The translations under genes were made by a program, and so were the position numbers. Below, in pieces: positions 22,667-25,540 of a stretch of 25,540 bases of DNA (position 1 is its first letter; the number at the start of each line of letters is the position of its first letter). The stretch covers positions 1 through 25,540 of the IMG/VR virus record IMGVR_UViG_3300030107_006806; one strand, given 5' to 3'. Below the pieces are notes generated by a model. That model saw only the letters and a program-made list of their open reading frames with translations. It did not search any database and was not told the origin of the DNA. The DNA comes from a virus.

Positions 22667-22977
22667 TGGGTGCATACGATAAACAAATAGGGGGATCTCA
22701 TTATAAAAAAATGAAGATTCAGCCCAGCACCTTTATCAACGAGAACAGGTTGCTGTTTGCTGAAGGAAATGCTATTAAATATATCTGCAGACACAATGCA
22801 AAAAACGGAAAGGAAGATTTGGAGAAAGCAAAACATTATATTGATATGATTATTGAAAGAGATTATCAACTAATTCCTATGACCGAAGAAGAAGAATACC
22901 GTAATGCGGGTATCACGAAAGAAGAAGCTGAAAAGAAACCATCTACTAAAAATAACTCATGGGGTATATTAAAATGA
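22666..22977 (+). CDS. DUF3310-family protein (T7 gp1.7-related)
   Basis: A 103-residue protein whose first 65 residues are a clear DUF3310 domain: IGGSHYKKMKIQP (8-20) and GNAIKYICRHNAKNGKEDLE (34-53), then KAKHYIDMII. This domain is found in phage T7 gp1.7, reported as a nucleoside monophosphate kinase, and widely in phages, although the enzyme role may not hold for all members. The C-terminal 35 residues (Glu/Lys-rich) look like a flexible tail. The start overlaps the upstream stop as TAATG. In a replication operon, a nucleotide-metabolism role is plausible. Confidence 0.88.
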   Translation: MGAYDKQIGGSHYKKMKIQPSTFINENRLLFAEGNAIKYICRHNAKNGKEDLEKAKHYIDMIIERDYQLIPMTEEEEYRNAGITKEEAEKKPSTKNNSWGILK

Positions 22978-23342
22978 AACAAAGTACCAAAGGAACAATC
23001 AATGAAAAAAGAGCAATTATTTATTTTTTAAAGAAAGGATGTGTCGTTTGTAAAAATGTAGAACAACATGGTCCTTATGATATTTCTGTAACTCACCCTG
23101 GGGGAGATACAGAATTATTAGACATTAAAACCTATCTAAAAAGAAAAAGAGATGGATATCCCATCCATCGTAGTCTAAATGCTTTACAAAAAAAATTAGG
23201 AGTTAAACTTTTCTATATTGATGAAGATATGGAAGGACATTATCACCCTCCTAAAGGAATAACTTTTACAGAAATTAAACAGGAGAAATGGATAAACGGC
23301 TACAAAAAATGGAAAGCAGAACATGATCACTCCAAAATTTGA
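22974..23342 (+). CDS. PD-(D/E)XK nuclease, Holliday-junction-resolvase-like
   Basis: A 122-residue protein starting at an ATGA overlap with the DUF3310 gene; an upstream in-frame ATG at 22959 would add five residues. The nuclease core is visible: E11 on the first helix (KGTINEKRAI), D36 after GPY (HGPYDISV), and D50-x-K52 (ELLDIKTYLK), followed by a basic RKRDG and a final LNALQKKLGVKLFYIDED. This order matches PD-(D/E)XK phage endonucleases and archaeal-type Holliday junction resolvases. Size fits a single domain. It would cleave branched DNA formed in replication or recombination before packaging. The target structure is not shown by sequence. Its 3' end overlaps polA by 20 bases. Confidence 0.75.
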   Translation: MKQSTKGTINEKRAIIYFLKKGCVVCKNVEQHGPYDISVTHPGGDTELLDIKTYLKRKRDGYPIHRSLNALQKKLGVKLFYIDEDMEGHYHPPKGITFTEIKQEKWINGYKKWKAEHDHSKI

Positions 23343-25176
23343 AGCACAGAAAGAATGGGTTAAACCCACAGAACTACCTAATTTAAATAGCTATGATGAA
23401 ATAGCCATTGATTTAGAAACCTGTGATCCTAATTTAAATCATCATATGGGTTCAGGAGCTGTCATCCAAGAAGGTAAAATTGTAGGTATTTCAGTTGCTA
23501 CCAATGACTATTGTAGATACTTCCCTTTCGATCATGAAGGTGGAGGTAATATGGAACCTACTAGAGTTCTACCTTGGTTTAGAGATCTTTTAAAAAATAA
23601 TGCCGTTAAAATATTTCACAACGCTATGTATGACGTTTGTTGGATTCGTTCAATGGGTATGGAAATCAATGGTTTAATTGTTGACACCATGATCGCCACA
23701 TCCCTCGTTGATGAAAATAGAATGCGATACGATTTAAATAGTGTAGGTAAAGAATATTTAGGATACGGAAAAGATGAACTTGCACTTCAAACTGCAGCTA
23801 AAGAATGGGGCATTAATCCTAAAGCAGATATGTGGAGACTCCCTGCTTTATATGTAGGTAATTATGCAGAAAAAGATGCACGAGTTACTTATGATCTTTG
23901 GCAAAAACTTAAACAAGAAATTATTAACCAAGACGTTGAATCAATTTTTAATTTAGAAACAGATTTATTTCCCTGCCTAGTTGATATGCGTTTTAAGGGA
24001 GTTCGTGTACAGGTTGAAAAAGCGAACCAAACTAAGAAACAACTAGCAACAAAAGAGGAACAATTATTGTTTGAAATTAAAAAAGAAACAAACATAGAAC
24101 CCCAAATTTGGGCTGCAGCCTCTATTGCTAAAATGTTTGATAAATTAAAACTACCTTATGATCGAACAGAAAAAACAGGAGCTCCATCTTTTACTAAAAA
24201 CTTTTTACAAAATCACCAACACCCTTTAGTAAAAAAAATTGCTCAAGCAAGAGAAATTAATAAAGCTCACACCACGTTTATTGACACCATTATAAAACAT
24301 GAACATCATGGAAGAATACATTCAGAAATTAACCAATTAAGATCGGATAATGGAGGAACCGTGACAGGAAGATTTAGTTATCAAAACCCAAATCTTCAGC
24401 AAGTTCCTGCACGAAACAAGGAACTCGGACCGTTAATTAGAAGTCTATTTATTCCTGAAGAAGATCATAAGTGGGGTTGTTTTGATTACTCACAGCAAGA
24501 ACCACGACTCGTAGTACATTATGCATCACTTCAAAATTTACCAGGTGTTTATGATGTTATAGAATCCTACAGAGAAGGTGAAGCAGATTTTCATAAAATT
24601 GTAGCGGATATGGCAGACATACCTAGATCTCAAGCTAAAACAATTAACCTTGGTTTATTTTATGGAATGGGTAAAGCTAAACTTCAAGCAGAACTTGGAG
24701 TTAGTAAAGATAAAGCAGCAGGATTATTTTCTACTTATCATAATAAAGTTCCATTTGTTAAACAACTTATGGAAGCAGTATCACGAAGAGCTCAAAATCG
24801 TGGACAGATTAGAACGTTACTTGGAAGATTATGTCGATTTCATTTATGGGAACCTGCCGTATTCGGGATTCATAAAGCATTGCCTCATGAAGCAGCACTC
24901 CAGGAACACGGACCAGGGATAAGAAGAGCTTATACTTACAAAGCGCTAAACAAACTTATACAAGGATCCGCAGCAGATATGACTAAAAAAGCTATGATTG
25001 AACTACACAAAGAAGGAATTATACCTCATATTCAGGTGCATGATGAACTGGACATTTCAGTTAAAGATGATAAACAAGCAAAACAAATAGCGGAAATTAT
25101 GGAATCTGCAGTTGAACTTGAAGTACCTAATAAGGTAGACTATGAATCTGGTAAAAACTGGGGAGAAATAAATTAG
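23323..25176 (+). CDS. polA: Family A DNA polymerase (Pol I-like) with 3'-5' exonuclease
   Basis: A 617-residue replicative polymerase without a 5'-3' exonuclease domain. Proofreading motifs are intact: D30-x-E32 (IDLET), HNAMYD (99-104, D104) and Y181-x3-D185 (NYAEKDA). Polymerase motif A is FDYSQQEPR (387-395, D388, E393). Motif B is RSQAKTINLGLFYG (435-448), with K439 and Y447. Motif C is QVHDELD (571-577, H573-D574-E575). The residue aligned with E. coli Phe762 is Leu443. The fingers and thumb look complete. It copies the genome behind the primase and helicase made upstream. The ATG at 23323 lies within the nuclease gene. The stop codon is part of the next ribosome site (TAGGAGG), so translation is coupled. 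Confidence 0.96.
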   Translation: MITPKFEAQKEWVKPTELPNLNSYDEIAIDLETCDPNLNHHMGSGAVIQEGKIVGISVATNDYCRYFPFDHEGGGNMEPTRVLPWFRDLLKNNAVKIFHNAMYDVCWIRSMGMEINGLIVDTMIATSLVDENRMRYDLNSVGKEYLGYGKDELALQTAAKEWGINPKADMWRLPALYVGNYAEKDARVTYDLWQKLKQEIINQDVESIFNLETDLFPCLVDMRFKGVRVQVEKANQTKKQLATKEEQLLFEIKKETNIEPQIWAAASIAKMFDKLKLPYDRTEKTGAPSFTKNFLQNHQHPLVKKIAQAREINKAHTTFIDTIIKHEHHGRIHSEINQLRSDNGGTVTGRFSYQNPNLQQVPARNKELGPLIRSLFIPEEDHKWGCFDYSQQEPRLVVHYASLQNLPGVYDVIESYREGEADFHKIVADMADIPRSQAKTINLGLFYGMGKAKLQAELGVSKDKAAGLFSTYHNKVPFVKQLMEAVSRRAQNRGQIRTLLGRLCRFHLWEPAVFGIHKALPHEAALQEHGPGIRRAYTYKALNKLIQGSAADMTKKAMIELHKEGIIPHIQVHDELDISVKDDKQAKQIAEIMESAVELEVPNKVDYESGKNWGEIN

Positions 25177-25184
25177 GAGGAAAC

Positions 25185-25289
25185 ATGGAAATGATAAGAG
25201 AAGCAATTGAACACATGTGGAAAGATCACCGAAAAGTTTGTATTGGTGCAGGTGTTGTACTTGTGATTTTAATAATCGCAGCACTTTAA
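25185..25289 (+). CDS. Tiny membrane peptide, 34 residues
   Basis: An open frame with a perfect AGGAGG (25175-25180) four bases before ATG, overlapping the polymerase stop. The product MEMIREAIEHMWKDHRKV is followed by a single hydrophobic span (IGAGVVLVILIIAAL). The charged helix plus one span at the C-terminus would place it in the inner membrane with the head in the cytoplasm. I recall similar short peptides near polymerase genes in marine phages. Function unknown. Confidence 0.6.
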   Translation: MEMIREAIEHMWKDHRKVCIGAGVVLVILIIAAL

Positions 25290-25311
25290 TAACTAAAGGA
25301 TTTTATGTTGG

Positions 25312-25540
25312 ATGGCATATTTAAACGCAAATATTCCTGTAACTTATGCACAGATCAGGAGAGAATATCTCTATGACCTTAAAGCACACCATGGAGAAGT
25401 GGAAGACTGTATTATCTTTGGCATGGCATCGATTTCAGGCCGTGCAATACTCTTCCATGCAGTTATGGAAAATGGTGCTATCTTCTATCGTTTACCGATT
25501 AGCGCCTTTATCCAAAGAGACTTTGATGTCAAAAAAGTTC
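25312..25540 (+). CDS. Conserved phage protein of unknown function (partial, 5' end only)
   Basis: The gene runs off the window; 76 codons are present. The product begins MAYLNANIPVTYAQIRREYL, then YDLKAHHGEVEDCIIFGMAS, and continues with a hydrophobic ILFHAVMENGAIFYRLPISAF. I recall this N-terminus as highly conserved in marine phages, in the gap between replication and packaging modules, without a known function. An ATG at 25305 is in another frame and stops after 23 codons, so I use 25312. AAAGGA lies 11 bases before it. Confidence 0.75.
   Translation, partial: MAYLNANIPVTYAQIRREYLYDLKAHHGEVEDCIIFGMASISGRAILFHAVMENGAIFYRLPISAFIQRDFDVKKV

Noticed and set aside
15732-23342. Anti-phage defence or conflict system (SNF2 helicase, AEP primase, PD-(D/E)XK nuclease)
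   Set aside because: The genes are interleaved with DNA polymerase, DUF3310 and other phage replication genes and lack a defence-type effector or separate operon; a phage replication module explains them.

Overview
The window looks like part of a tailed, T7-like (podovirus-type) phage genome from an AT-rich marine bacterium. A phage of the SAR11 clade (a pelagiphage) is the best guess, but this is an inference. It rests on the strongly AT-rich sequence, genes packed with 1-20 nt overlaps (many TAATG or ATGA junctions), and a set of protein families I know from marine phages: two 2OG-Fe(II) oxygenases, large Gly/Ala/Gln-rich internal virion proteins, an Hsp20 chaperone, a family A DNA polymerase, an archaeo-eukaryotic-type primase, a DUF3310 protein and a Dam-like methylase. 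No terminase, portal, major capsid, RNA polymerase or integrase gene is present, so the window is only part of the genome.

Layout. (1) 1-4805, plus strand: the end of a probable tail or fibre gene, two adjacent 2OG-Fe(II) oxygenases, a 718-residue tail hub/nozzle-like protein and three small structural-type genes. (2) 4890-13811, plus strand: four large genes (693, 422, 457 and 1395 residues) that look like the internal virion or DNA-ejection proteins of a short-tailed phage. They share short glycine-rich tags. (3) 13811-14934: five very small genes with membrane segments or coiled coils, in the position of a lysis cassette, although no endolysin is visible. (4) 15004-15447: Hsp20, with a strong ribosome binding site and a textbook terminator at 15453-15475. 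(5) 15474-17168, minus strand: a two-gene island with an SNF2-type helicase and a small unknown protein. It converges on the Hsp20 terminator and diverges from the replication operon across superimposed promoters at 17181-17216. (6) 17227-25540, plus strand: the replication module. It carries two unknown early genes, a possible single-strand-binding-like protein, primase, UvrD-like helicase, a 28-residue membrane peptide, Dam-like methylase, DUF3310, a PD-(D/E)XK nuclease, DNA polymerase A, a 34-residue membrane peptide and the start of a further conserved unknown gene.

How the genes fit together. The right half supplies primer synthesis, unwinding, DNA synthesis with proofreading, junction or branch cleavage and possible DNA modification. 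The left half supplies the tail machine and the proteins injected with the DNA, followed by probable lysis functions. Hsp20 may support late virion assembly.

The points most worth a second look are the two mutually exclusive hairpins before the primase gene (18961-18999), the overlapping divergent promoters (17181-17216), the methylase-like protein with HPLF where NPPY is expected, leucine at the position-762 equivalent of DNA polymerase I, and the glycine-heptad arrays and shared GG tags of the internal virion proteins. No RNA genes, CRISPR arrays or insertion sequences were seen, and no stretch over 300 bases lacks a gene.
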